This document shows, one piece after another, positions 1-10,322 of a stretch of 64,000 bases of DNA. This DNA is from Aphelidium insulamus (taxonomy: Eukaryota > Aphelidiomycota > Aphelidea > Aphelidiaceae), in assembly GCA_036784855.1 (NCBI GenBank), contig JAZDSV010000026.1, forward strand, positions 124,001 through 188,000. Reading direction: 5' to 3'. The notes under the pieces were generated by a model, which searched no databases, had not been told where the DNA came from, and worked only from the letters and a program-made list of their open reading frames with translations. Position 1 is the stretch's first letter. Each line of letters opens with the position of its first letter. The translations under genes and the position numbers were made by a program.

Positions 1-47
1 TCCTGATCCTGGCAGTGCTGTCGGTGCACTGCCACTCGGCCCTCGCT

Positions 48-2189
48 ATGGGCGATGACGACGATTTTATTCATTACGCGAGCGTACCCAGTTCCATGGA
101 GTGGGAGAATTCTGAGAGCGACACGATCACCTTCCAGTGCAAGGAAATCATTATGAATGTACCCGCCCGCGACATTCCCAGCGCGTCGTACCTGGGCGGG
201 GCTGTTAACTTTGCGACGATCAAAAATGGTGGCCTGTCTAACGATGGCAAGGCGTACGTTTTAAACGACATGGAGCCGGTTGTTCTGGCGGCAATGCTGG
301 AAAGCCACACAATCGGCGGACCCATTACGGCCACCGCTGACAATTACCTGCAGCTAGACTCAGTTTGGGACCGGTATTCAATGGACTACAGCATTGCGGC
401 TCCGCCAATGAATCTTCACGGCGCCGCCGAACAGGGAAATCTGATTGTTGCGCGGAAATTGCTACGCCAAGGCGCGCCACGTAACCAGCAAGACAGTCAA
501 ATGTGGACACCGCTGCACGTGGCCGCATGGAATGGTCATTTTGCGGTCGTGAAGCTGCTAATTGATAGTGGGGCCGATCCTCTGGTGGATAATAGGGACC
601 TCCGCCTGTTCTTTTGCCTGACTTGTGGAGAATTGCCTGTCCAATTGCTCATCAGCGGCTTCAAATTACGTAAGCATGCGGCACTCGACTACATAGAGCA
701 GTATGAGGACGCCCTGGACCGATTGCTGCTGGCAATGCATCAAAGTGGAGAGAAAAGTTACGCGGAGTGGGCGAAAGAGTTGAAACAGGAATCCAACGCT
801 GCAGTTCAGCAACGTTTGCAGATGCTTGCCGAACAGAGTCAGGGACTAGATCAGGCGCCTCCGATGGATGGGACTGACGGATTGCCGTCAAACGCAGAAA
901 ATCGGGACGAAATCTTGCAGTCGGCAAAGTGGCGATTTGCCCGCGGAGAATTGCGCAAGATGGCCACCGTAAGCTTCCAATGTAATCGTGTCAAGATTTC
1001 TGCCCCGACAAACAACATTCCGTCATATCTGCGGGCGGCCATGCGGCTCGCGACAGTGGAAAATAATGGTTTGTCTGCCGATGGCAAAACGTACATCATG
1101 CAAGACTTGCAACCTGCTGTTTTGGCGGAAATGCTGGATGGCCATGTGAAAGAAGCACGCTCTAATATTAAGGCCGACGATTATGACAACCGACTGGCAG
1201 AGGTGTATTTCCGGTACTACCACGTACCAGCAGCACCATACGACCTGCATGCGGCTGCTCGTCTCGGTAACAAGCAACAGGTGTGGACATTGATTCAACA
1301 GGGCGCCCAAATGAATCAGCAACACTGTCAATTGGGGACGCCATTGCACGTTGCAGCGTGGAATTGTCACTTTGATATTGTGCGACTTCTGGTGGAGGCT
1401 GGAGCGGACCCTTTCAATAAGTGCAAGGACAAAAAACTGCCAGTAGATCTGCTCATGATGGGCTTTGCCGCGCACAAACCGCAAAATCTGGGTGAAATTG
1501 AGTTGTACGAATTTACGCGGCGTTATGAAATTGCCATGGACTCGTTGCTGTTTTCCATGCACCGTCGCGGAATGAAAAGTTATGCGCATTTGGTGGCAAA
1601 GAAAAATGTTTTTAGCACTGCAATCGAGCACCGCCTGCAGACGTTCATGAAAATTGGACTTCTCAGTGGCACCGACGATACTGGAGCGACCATTTTGTTT
1701 TACGCTGCAGAGAACGGAAATTATCCGTTGGTGAAGTGGCTACTTGACCATGGAGCAAGTGCCGATCTGACTCAGCACAACAGCGCCGGAATGACACCGT
1801 TGATGCGCGCAGCAGCTAATGACCACTTGGAGATCGTCGAGTTGCTGGTCAACAAAGGAAATTTAGAGCACATTAATGTCGTCGGTGGAAAGAAAAAAAT
1901 GACGGCGCTGATGTACGCCGCAGAAGGCGGCCGTGTGCGGGTTCTAGAGTTTCTAGCCAGCAAACTTGATGAAGAGCAAATCAATGTCGGTGATTTGGAC
2001 CATATGGCTGCTGTGCATCTGGGAGCTTTTAATGGCCATCTGGCAGTCGTGCAGCATCTCATTAAAATCTGCCCGAGTTCAAAGAACCTTGCTCTCGGTC
2101 CCTACAGAACAACTCCACTTTATTGGGCAAGGCTTGAGAGAAAACAAGGCGTAGTTGACTGGTTGGCTGCAAATGGAGGAATTGAGTAG
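48..2189 (+). CDS. Ankyrin-repeat protein with a large internal duplication
   Basis: An intact single-exon frame of about 713 residues from the first ATG at 48; the frame is open to the window edge, so a more upstream start is possible. It contains two homologous units of about 300 residues (roughly 30-270 and 300-535). Each has an N-terminal module ending in a BTB-like stretch (GLSNDGKAYVLNDMEPVVL, then GLSADGKTYIMQDLQPAVL), then an ankyrin pair (TPLHVAAWNGHF; TPLHVAAWNCHF), then a linker with SYA. A third block of four or five ankyrin repeats follows (TILFYAAENGNYPLVKWLL, TPLMRAAANDHLEIVELL, TALMYAAEGG). Unit 1 has about 9 extra residues (LRLFFCLTCG) that unit 2 lacks. Ankyrin arrays mediate protein binding; the partner is unknown. 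An inverted decayed copy of the 3' part lies just downstream. Confidence 0.8.
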   Translation: MGDDDDFIHYASVPSSMEWENSESDTITFQCKEIIMNVPARDIPSASYLGGAVNFATIKNGGLSNDGKAYVLNDMEPVVLAAMLESHTIGGPITATADNYLQLDSVWDRYSMDYSIAAPPMNLHGAAEQGNLIVARKLLRQGAPRNQQDSQMWTPLHVAAWNGHFAVVKLLIDSGADPLVDNRDLRLFFCLTCGELPVQLLISGFKLRKHAALDYIEQYEDALDRLLLAMHQSGEKSYAEWAKELKQESNAAVQQRLQMLAEQSQGLDQAPPMDGTDGLPSNAENRDEILQSAKWRFARGELRKMATVSFQCNRVKISAPTNNIPSYLRAAMRLATVENNGLSADGKTYIMQDLQPAVLAEMLDGHVKEARSNIKADDYDNRLAEVYFRYYHVPAAPYDLHAAARLGNKQQVWTLIQQGAQMNQQHCQLGTPLHVAAWNCHFDIVRLLVEAGADPFNKCKDKKLPVDLLMMGFAAHKPQNLGEIELYEFTRRYEIAMDSLLFSMHRRGMKSYAHLVAKKNVFSTAIEHRLQTFMKIGLLSGTDDTGATILFYAAENGNYPLVKWLLDHGASADLTQHNSAGMTPLMRAAANDHLEIVELLVNKGNLEHINVVGGKKKMTALMYAAEGGRVRVLEFLASKLDEEQINVGDLDHMAAVHLGAFNGHLAVVQHLIKICPSSKNLALGPYRTTPLYWARLERKQGVVDWLAANGGIE

Positions 2190-2289
2190 AACGTTACCAT
2201 AGCCAAAGCCAACGCTAAAAGTCGGTCAAGAAAAAAAACCTATTCCAATAGAGTTCAATTTATTCATTACTTGCATTCAACCTTTCGGT

Positions 2290-2990
2290 TATGATGACGT
2301 ACATAATTGTGGATAGTAGTTGATTATCAGTATGCCATCGACAAAAACGTGCTGGGTCTGATTATACAGATATTTGATCAGAACAGAGGAGCTGCCCCTC
2401 CACTGCGTCAATAGGGACGCCGTCTTGGGTTTGTTGACCAGCTCCTTCAGGTTGAGACGGAACACACCCTGTGTTGCCAGCCGCTGTTGAAGTTTCTTGC
2501 GACGATCTTGAAGTGCGGCGTATTGCTGCCATTATATACATACTGCTGGCGTTGATTTGCTCTTCATTAAGATTGCTGCCAGACCTCCAAATACGTGACG
2601 GCCTCCAAATGGCCCCTCTGCGGCGTACATCAACACCGTCATTTTGCGAATGCCACCGACGACATTGATGTACTCAAAATTTCCTTTGTTGACCAGTAAC
2701 TCGACGATCTTCTAGTAGCCATTAGCTGCAGCGCGCATCAACTGCGTCTATCCGGCATTGTTGTGCTGAGTCAGATTGGCACTTTGTAGGCTTTATTGTC
2801 GAGCAGCCATGTTACCAACGGATAGTTCCCGTACTCTGCGGCGTAAAACAAATTGCCGCTCCAGTATTGTCAGTGTCATTGAGAAGTTATGTGGTTCAAG
2901 AATGAGTGGGCCAATTGGCGTCTGTTGTGCAGTTGCAGGCCCCCATTCCATATGCGCACCAGCCACATGTGAAAAAATTGCAAGTTGAAT
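2290..2990 (-). pseudogene. Inverted, decayed copy of the ankyrin gene 3' half
   Basis: Read on the minus strand, about 2300-2895 matches the upstream ankyrin gene around 1640-2100. Shared landmarks include ctcagcacaaca, gttgatgcgcgc, gtcaacaaaggaaatt and aatgtcgtcggtgg, in the same order. Stops, small indels and a lost repeat frame show it is not coding. It lies head-to-head with the parental 3' end, about 100 bp away, so the two form a large imperfect inverted repeat. This suggests an inverted duplication followed by decay, ending near the target site of the MULE that starts at 3062. Confidence 0.75.
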
Positions 2991-3051
2991 AACGCGCCCA
3001 CACGTCGCACGGATAATTTTAGATGTTAACGACGTCGATTTTGTTTATGGT

Positions 3052-3061
3052 AGTACACGCT
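3052..3061. repeat. MULE target-site duplication, left copy
   Basis: The 10 bases agtacacgct directly abut the left end of the element; the identical 10 bases lie at 7677-7686, directly after its right end. A 10-bp duplication is typical of Mutator-like elements (usually 8-11 bp). Confidence 0.9.
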
Positions 3062-3326
3062 AGGGCTCCGATTGGGTCGAGTCGAGTCGGTCGAAACTCT
3101 CAACCCGACGGACCCGGGTTTGACCCGGGTCGGCTGACCCAACCAAAATATTTTATAAATATTAAATCATTGGACCCAACTTTTTAGCGCTCCTGCAAAC
3201 AGAGCGCAGTTGGGCAATTCTGCGCTCTTTGCAATCGCAAACAACGCTAAGTCCCACAGACGGCAATGCCGGCACACAATAAACTTGCTTCTTTCTCTGT
3301 ACTGTGTACTATATTCCGTTCGCCAC

Positions 3327-3578
3327 ATGCTACGTCGCATCTTGAGCAAGCTGTCCAGCCAGGTGGACCCTACACCTCCACCGCGTCCAGCAGACAATGG
3401 CGCCACGGGTAATACGCCAGGGGCGGCGCAGCAAGACGACTTGTCCTACGTCGACCCTCGCCTCGGGTACTATGTGCCTCCCGGCAAGCGTAGATGCACC
3501 GATAGCAATGCCTACGCGACTGTCGATGCACCTGCACACTGTTCAGTCAGTCACGTCAATGTTGCTGCGACAGACTGA
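3327..3578 (+). CDS. Short accessory ORF in the MULE
   Basis: An 83-residue frame starting MLRRILSKLSSQVDPTPPPR, with a basic amphipathic start, a proline-rich centre and a LGYYVPPGKRR segment. No family is recognised. It lies inside the element upstream of the transposase on the same strand. It could be an accessory protein, a 5' exon of the transposase, or chance. Confidence 0.3.
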   Translation: MLRRILSKLSSQVDPTPPPRPADNGATGNTPGAAQQDDLSYVDPRLGYYVPPGKRRCTDSNAYATVDAPAHCSVSHVNVAATD

Positions 3579-4003
3579 CTAACCATGCTATAGACGGAGT
3601 ACCCCGGTGCCATTATCGGCGTACTTGATGCGTTACACAGGGGCCCAGTGCATTACGCACCAGCAGGCCGCAATGCCGTCCCATTGAATGTCGTGGAACA
3701 TGGTACGGCGCATGATAATGACATGCGGCTCCGTCATATCATGACGGCATGCAGAGGCGCCCTCTGGCCTGGTCCGCATTGAGGCACCGCAAGCCGAGCC
3801 GGTCCAAGACACTTTAACGCTCGCTAGCCGTGGAGAGAGTTGTACGTTTGCATGAAATATCTGTTCTTTGTGGTGTAATGCTGCTGCGCAGCGGGAAATG
3901 CGCGTTTGGAACTAGACAATGGAATCGCCACCCGGCCGATTGAAGATGATACAGTGTCTGACGGTACACAGTGACTGCGGACGCGGTGATATATTCCTCA
4001 CGT

Positions 4004-6118
4004 ATGGTAGATGAGCCGGTCTTTACCCTTGTCAAAGGAATGACTTTCAAGTCGGAACTAGAGGCATATAATCACGTCCAAGAGTACGCTCACTTGAAAG
4101 GCTTTTCGATTGCCCGCTGCACTGTTCGCCGCGACAAAAGCATTGCGATGGAAGATAATGAAGTGTCGGATGGCGAAGCCGACGCGTTAATTGGCGATGA
4201 TAACGCGGAAGGCAAAGGGTTGGTCCGACGGCGCAAGTTCAGGTGCCGTGCAGGTGGTAAACCTGGGACCAATGCCAAACGCTCCGTAAAAAGTAACTGT
4301 CCATTTCAGGTAAGCAGATCGTGTTACTTGAGCAGAAGTAACATTTAGGTTCGCATTACATACCAAGTATCCTCTGCGCTCTACATGATTACTTCACTTG
4401 AAATCGGACACAATCATGACATGGTTGATCCCAACATTGCTCATCTACTACCTGGTAATCGGATCATTCTCCCAGCTGTGCGGGAACGAATTGCGACTCT
4501 TTACAAAGCCAACTGCATTGTCCCGCAAATCATGACGATTTTGAAGGGGGAGTTTCCAGTGAATGAGCGCCGTTTCATCAAGAAAGATGTATACAACTAC
4601 ATCGCAACACTGCAAGTGCGGTCAACTATGCCACAGGCCGCGGAACTATTGATCGACTTCCAAACACATAAGAATGCTGACCCCGAGTTTTACTATCAAG
4701 TACTTACCATCGGTAACGTTTTGCAAGCGGCTTTCTGGTCGACGGGCAAGCAGCGCGAGTCACTGCACTGGTACGGTGATGCGGTTCTCTTTGATCCGAC
4801 TTACAAAACCAACTCGCTTTCAATGCCACTTGCACCGTTTGTCGGTATTGATGCCGATGGGCATACAATTACGTTTGCCGCGTGTTTGATGGCCAACAAA
4901 ACGGCGGATACTCTTTCCTGGGTAATGGAACAATTTTTGCAGCTCTGCACCACGCCACCAGAAACGATTTTCACGGACGATGACCCAGCAATTGCGTTGG
5001 CAATTTCCGACAAGCTTCCGCAAACACTGCACCGCCTTTGCTTGTGGCACTTCAGCACAAATGTCAAGAAAAACCTCGGACGAGTGCTTGCGGCGCGTTC
5101 GGATGCATTTCTAGGCCTTTTTTACTACTGTGCACAGCGCTGCACAGTTGACGAGTTTGAAGGCGGAAAATTTGAAGAATTGCGAATGATGGTGTGCAGC
5201 AAATCGCACGGCGTGGAAGCAAACACGCAATCTGACAGTACTTTGACATTGCTGATTGTCACAGTGTCTGACATACATGTAGGCACCGCGGCACTACCGT
5301 GTGACTGTCAGCATTGCAAGTACATGGCCCGCCTTTACTCGAACCGCAAGAAGTGGGCATTTGGGTACTGCCACCATCGATTTGATGCGGGGATGTCATC
5401 AACACAGCGGTCAGAAGGATGGAACGCGTGGCTGAAGGGAATTGTTGGGCCACGTAAGCGATTGTCGGAGGTCATGGATGCCATTTTAGGCGATCGCTTG
5501 GATGCCGAAGAAGAAAAGCGCGCGCTTGCAATGATCAAAAGAGCAACGTAGGTCTATTGCATTATCAGCCAGACTACTGATGAAACCAGACTTGGAAATA
5601 CTGTCACAACAACGTCGCCGCTCGAAAAAAATATGGCAGGCAAGGTCACGGCATATGCATACAAGATCTTTAACGATGAGTTGGAGAAGGCGGACAAGTA
5701 CTGCCTATCAGCTACTGGTGCAATTGTCAGTACAGATAGCGCACACACACGTGAGTATACAATGCATGAAGCACTGACCTGTTCTTGCGGCCGTATGTAC
5801 ACCTCCGGGCTGCCGTGTCGACACTTCCTGGCATATGCGATTGCCAAGCAATGGACCACACTGCCAGACGAGGTGGTGCGTGAACGATTTCGCCGCGGCT
5901 ATGCTGGTCGAGTTATTGTCCTGCCACCAAGCCAGCAACCGGCACTCGCTGCTCCAGAAGCAGTGGAGGCGCCACGCATTGACGACTATGCTACTCTGCA
6001 CCACAAGTGGCAGCAAGTACTGCGCGCCAATTTTGCCACGTACCGCCAAGAGCTTTCCGCACTCGCCGACGCATTGCTGGATCCCCGCGGCTTGAAGACA
6101 TTTCCGTTGCAGAAGTGA
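4004..6118 (+). CDS. MULE transposase (FAR1-like, MULE core, SWIM finger)
   Basis: Exons 4004-4309, 4349-5547 and 5569-6118. The ATG at 4004 follows an in-frame GTG-started extension. The first part resembles a FAR1/WRKY-GCM1 DNA-binding region (SELEAYNHVQEYAHLKGFS, CRAGGKPGTN, CPFQ). The core has GDAVLFDPTYKTNSLSMPL, a TDDDPAIALAI segment (second catalytic acidic site) and LHRLCLWHFSTNVKKNL. The SWIM finger is CSCGRMYTSGLPCRHF. Intron 1 is 39 bp with GTAAGC...TAG. Intron 2 would be only 21 bp (gtaggtctattgcattatcag); without it the frame continues but holds one in-frame TAG at 5549. An AT-hook-like tail (RRRGRGRPRGK) lies in another frame just past the stop at 6118, so a frameshift or missed splice near 6040-6115 is possible. 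It may be active or only recently broken. Confidence 0.85.
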
Positions 6119-6803
6119 ACGAGGAGGCGGGCGAGGCGCAGCAGCAGCTGCAAGATCCACCGCGGCGCCGTGGTCGCGGTCGACCGAGAGGCAAGCAATT
6201 CCGTGGCGCGCTGGAGAAGGAGAATCGGCGCCCCGCAGCTCAGCCGTGAACCGTGCAGGAGAGGAGTGTGAGGTCAATAAACTGTTGTGACAGTGCTGTG
6301 GGAACAGTGTGTGCAAAGGGGGCGCTGAAACGGTGCATTGGCGGCGGACAATGGGGCGGCGACCTTGACCTTGCAGGTGCGCTTGATTGGCTATTTATTA
6401 AAGGGAGCGCAGTTGGTGTTTGCAGCGCTCGGAGCGCAGAAGTGCAAACAGCGCTCCGGAGCGCAGAATAGAATAGGCCTAAATCATTCCAGTTACAGCC
6501 TGTTGTCCATATATGCTTTCATTACTTCTTTGCATCTCATGCGGGATAAAAATTGAACCAAAACTGCACCAGCATAGCTTTGAAGGTGTTAGGCTCCGGA
6601 ATGCTATTCTTATGCCCAACAAGCCTCTTTCAACTCTTATCCAGTTGCACTGCACCAGAGCCAGCTGGTATCAGCCAATGTTGCCAAAGGATGCTGGTCA
6701 GCCTTCCAGTACACCCGTGGAGTGGCTGTAATTTAAGTGGCCCCTCAAGCTAAACCAATTGTGCATAGCTTGCTATCACTAGCTGTAACAAGGGCCAGGG
6801 GCT

Positions 6804-7127
6804 CCTTGTGCCGTTGGTACCAGGTACAGAGTAGAGGCGAGCAGAGTGAGATCACGAACCTGTGACGTGTCAGATGGACACAGTCTGACCGTCACGGCGG
6901 ACCTTGTGCCGTTGGTACCAGGTACAGAGAAGTGGCGAGCAGAGTGAGATCACAAACCTATAGGCTCAGCAGTTGATAATGAACGTATTTATTATATACC
7001 TGTGACGTGTCAGATGGACACAGTCTGACCGTCACGGCGGACCTTGTGCCGTTGGTACCAGGTACAGAGAAGTGGCGAGCAGAGTGAGATCACAAACCTA
7101 TAGGCTCAGCAGTTGATAATGAACGTA
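6804..7127. repeat. Tandem direct repeat, 98 then 140 bp units, inside the MULE
   Basis: Three copies start with ccttgtgccgttggtaccag near 6804, 6902 and 7042. Each continues into gcgagcagagtgagatcac, and the first two end in a ctgtgacgtgtcagatgg...gtcacggcgg block. Copies 2 and 3 carry an extra segment of about 42 bp (cctataggctcagcagttga) that copy 1 lacks. The gtgacgtgtcagatggacac and gtctgaccgtcacggcgg parts are partly inverted. It lies in the 3' non-coding part of the element and may be a subterminal transposase-binding array. Confidence 0.85.
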
Positions 7128-7383
7128 GATCAACTGCTGGGCTTTCCAACTCCAATGCCGTATTTATAGCCAATTTGGCGTCCAACGCCTCCCCAGGGTT
7201 GGTGTCCAACGCCTCCTCTCGCTGAGTGCTTTCCGGTTGCCCATCCGCGGTTACCGGCGCGACAAAAGATTCCCGAACCGCCGGTACCGGATGAGTCATA
7301 ATGACGTCATCGGCGCTAAGCTGACACGGAGCTGTACTCCGTGTTACACTAGTAGATTGATAGTTACGTACCGTGGAAGACAT
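7090..7383 (-). CDS. Possible minus-strand ORF in the MULE
   Basis: A 97-residue frame with an ATG start (MSSTVRNYQSTS...), rich in Ser/Thr/Ala, with a duplicated EEALDTNPGEALDAK-type segment. No family is recognised. Its last codons run into the tandem repeat. It may be a second gene of the element or a chance frame. Confidence 0.2.
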   Translation of the reverse strand: MSSTVRNYQSTSVTRSTAPCQLSADDVIMTHPVPAVRESFVAPVTADGQPESTQREEALDTNPGEALDAKLAINTALELESPAVDLRSLSTAEPIGL

Positions 7384-7676
7384 CCGTGATTCTATTGCAC
7401 AACAAGCATTATACTAGACAAAGGTAACTTCCGCAATCAAAAGTGTAAGAATTTCATAATGTATATTTATTTCATGTGTGTATTGTAAATCGATTGAAGA
7501 TGCTTGCATGAAGGTTATATTCGTGTTATCCGCGCTCTAGGTGCTAGAACATTGATTGACCCGGGTCGGTCGAAGCCTCTGACCCAATCGGTTGCAACAT
7601 CTTACCCGATTGGGTTGACCCAGGTTGACCCGGGTCAGTCAAAGCCTTCAACTTGACTCGACCCGATCGGAGCCCT

Positions 7677-7686
7677 AGTACACGCT
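7677..7686. repeat. MULE target-site duplication, right copy
   Basis: agtacacgct, identical to 3052-3061, starts immediately after the right inverted end of the element. Confidence 0.9.
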
Positions 7687-8416
7687 GTCGCGTTCTACAA
7701 TGCAATTTGAAGTTATCATAGGAATGTGTTTAGCTTGTAGTTTAGACATGCCGAAATGGCGTTATAATACATAAATTCTGCAAAACCAATTTACAACGCC
7801 AGCGGATGCATGTAACTTGTGATGATTATCAATGCTAACTCAATAATGACATTGTCGAGCACTATTCATGGTTTGGTGACGTTATCGCCAATATACAGCA
7901 ACTGGAGCTAGTGTATTATCCCAACAATATGTAACTAGCATAGACAACATAATTATTGTTGCACAGCTCGTATAAGGTGCTGTAACTTCATCCGCGGCGC
8001 ATATATGTAGCGCACTATATTGCAATGCCATTTATGTAGCCTGTGGTTGCATGCAGTATTTGTCATCGCTGTATATGTGTCACAAACGTTCGACCGGCCG
8101 TTTTAAACACTCAACGCTCATTGGTAGTTTAAACACTGGCTTCTCATTGGTACTTTAAAGTTAACTCTGGCTTCTGATTGGTAGTTTAAACCGGTGCCTA
8201 TATGATTTGACGGCCCAATATCGGCGCTACTGTCACCTTTGTAGTCTATACTTATACGTGTCCACTAATGTCCGTATATAGTTGCGGTTTATACCATGCT
8301 AATTCTACGTTTGTCCTCTAATATTACGTCTGTAGTTGCAATTTATACCATACTATAATTACACGTGTCCACAGAAGTGTATAGTCACGTCTATAGTTGC
8401 AATTTATGGAATACTG
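7687..8416. repeat. Intergenic stretch with two degenerate tandem repeats
   Basis: No gene is seen. Around 8100-8200 there are three or four imperfect copies of cattggtagtttaaacactgg (about 28 bp each). Around 8230-8410 there are three imperfect units of about 58 bp built on acgtctatagttgcaatttatacc and acgtgtccac. The block ends at the 3' end of the RhoGAP gene. Confidence 0.6.
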
Positions 8417-10208
8417 TTAATCTAACAGCGAGCTGCTGTGGCCTGTGTTATACCGGCGTGGTAGCGGGGCTGCATCGGGGACAGCAAAAGTGGCTGGACC
8501 GACTCCAACTCCGGTGCTGATAGCTACAGACTGCAGCGATTCCGCTGATGACGACGCCGCGCTATTTCCGTGCATACTTGGCTGATCCTGTACAACTTTA
8601 GAATATGTATGCATGTATAACAATGCAATTTCACTTACCCGTGGAGTGCTTGTTGATGCCAGGTTGGCAGAAAAGGGGTTCAACCGTGGACCAGTTAGTC
8701 TGTATGACGCAGGTCGATCATTCATCTCGTTGGGTACCACAGGCAATCGCGAAGTTGGCGGACCTTGAAGAGTAGCAGAAGCGGTTGCTGCAGTTGCCGC
8801 GGCTGCTTTGGCCACGCCCTTTGCCACATAGGTGTTGAGCCGCTTGAATTGGGTGGACAAGCCGGCAAGATACGCTGCGCGATTTGCTCGCTCTGGTGAT
8901 TCATCTTCGGCACCACCACTCATTGCGGGCGCGTGTGCTGGATTCGTCCGAAAAGCGTCGGCAGTAGCATGTGTGTGTGTACGCATATCACCAATGTCGG
9001 ATGAGTGCTCCCTGTCCATATGATGATCGGGTGTATCCACTGACGGCATACTTTCCGCAGAGGAAGTCGCACTAGGGGGTTTGATGTGGCAGTCGAACAG
9101 CGCGTCAAAGTGGATTATCATCGTTTCCATGATCTTTACGGCGGCACCCGTGTCCTCCATCGACATATTGAGCGAGTCGTCCCGCGACCGCAGCAAGTTG
9201 GGCGCAAATACCATGGCCAAGTTGGCGGTGGTCATCTACGGCGACAACGTCAGTGTACAGGTACTGTCTATGATGCATATAACACTATTCAAAAGAAGTG
9301 GCTAGTTGATATAAGCTGCTGTACCTTATTCGTGGCCGAGTTCTGACTGATTAGCCGCAAGAATATTATTAAATGTAGAAGCAAATTGAACGATGCAGAT
9401 GGCAAGAAGCCGATAATTCGTTGGATGCGCTCCAGCCTGGCCTCCGGCACCGCAATCTCTGCCAGTAATATATATATATATATATTGTCTGATTATCACA
9501 AATAATCACAATATTTACAAACCACTGGCAGCCATGAAGCAGTCATAGAGTTCAAATGTGAGCAAAGGCTCTGGCAGCTCGCGCAGATACAGCTTGAGTA
9601 TGGCGGCGGCAGTATGAACAGACTTGCACACTTCAATGTCGTCGTAATCAACGGTTTCTCCGCGGTCAAACATCGCTTTAATATTGCGTATCTCGGACGT
9701 GCTACCGGGAATGCGGAATATGCCCACCAAATCCGTTCCTATATGTATGTACATGTGTTTAGATTGCGCATATCATACGTTTGTACCTATATATTGTGCA
9801 CATATTATGCATAAGTACATGACACATGAAGCAGATGGACACATGTGTGAGTATTACCGTTCAGCGAGAGATAGTGAATGGTTTGCGCGACCACGGCTGG
9901 TATGCCGCCGTCCACTTTGGGCACGGATCGCAGAGGGACGCCAAATACGGGAGTGCACGGCACCTCTGTCCCGTCCGCACTGTCCGAGCCCGAGTTGGTG
10001 GCCGCCAGCCGATCTCTGGCGCGGGCCTTCAACTGCCTCAGCGTGGAGCCGGCATCCGATCGCAGCTGCCGCAACATGGCACCCGCCCGCTCCTTGCGAC
10101 CGGAATCATCTGCACGCATGCACAACCAGTGAGTCAGCAGTCAGCACTGATATGCATGTGTGGGGAACGCGGCAGGCACGATATATACAGCGGCGGCCTA
10201 CCCGACAT
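8417..10208 (-). CDS. RhoGAP-domain protein
   Basis: Exons on the minus strand: 10208-10202 (ATGTCGG only), 10109-9858, 9738-9523, 9458-9325, 9235-8639 and 8587-8417. All junctions are GT-AG and keep frame. The RhoGAP domain covers roughly residues 65-235: GVPLRSV, GIFRIPGS with the arginine finger (R of FRIPG), LKLYLRELPEPLLTFELYDCF, LPSASFNLLLHLIIFL and TANLAMVFAPNLLR. The short N-terminus is basic and the C-terminal tail of over 200 residues is Ser/Ala/Thr-rich. The family stimulates GTP hydrolysis by Rho/Rac/Cdc42. The 51-bp intron 8588-8638 is a multiple of three and has no stop, so it could be retained. The 7-nt first exon is inferred only from ATG plus splice signals. Confidence 0.85.
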
Positions 10209-10270
10209 GGCCGACTGCAGGTGCGAAATGCGAAAAGTGCACAAACCACAATGTATTGACATTCAGTCTG

Positions 10271-10304
<34 letters not shown>

Positions 10305-10322
10305 CTATGTATATGTATCAAA

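Larger units (their letters stand above)
3062..7676 (+). mobile_element. Mutator-like DNA transposon (MULE), 4615 bp
   Basis: The ends are inverted: the left starts agggctccgattgggtcgag and the right end, reverse-complemented, starts agggctccgatcgggtcgag, followed by G+C-rich gacccgggt-type subterminal repeats. Both ends abut a perfect 10-bp target duplication (agtacacgct). Inside are a short basic ORF, a spliced MULE transposase with FAR1-like N-terminus, transposase core and SWIM zinc finger, a 98/140-bp tandem repeat block and a possible minus-strand ORF. Identical duplications and well-matched ends suggest a fairly recent insertion. Smaller inverted gagcgc-type repeats at about 3187-3240 and 6400-6470 may be a second internal repeat pair. 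Confidence 0.9.

Noticed and set aside
6804-7127. CRISPR-like direct repeats
   Set aside because: Only three long units, with no short repeat-spacer pattern, in a eukaryotic transposon.
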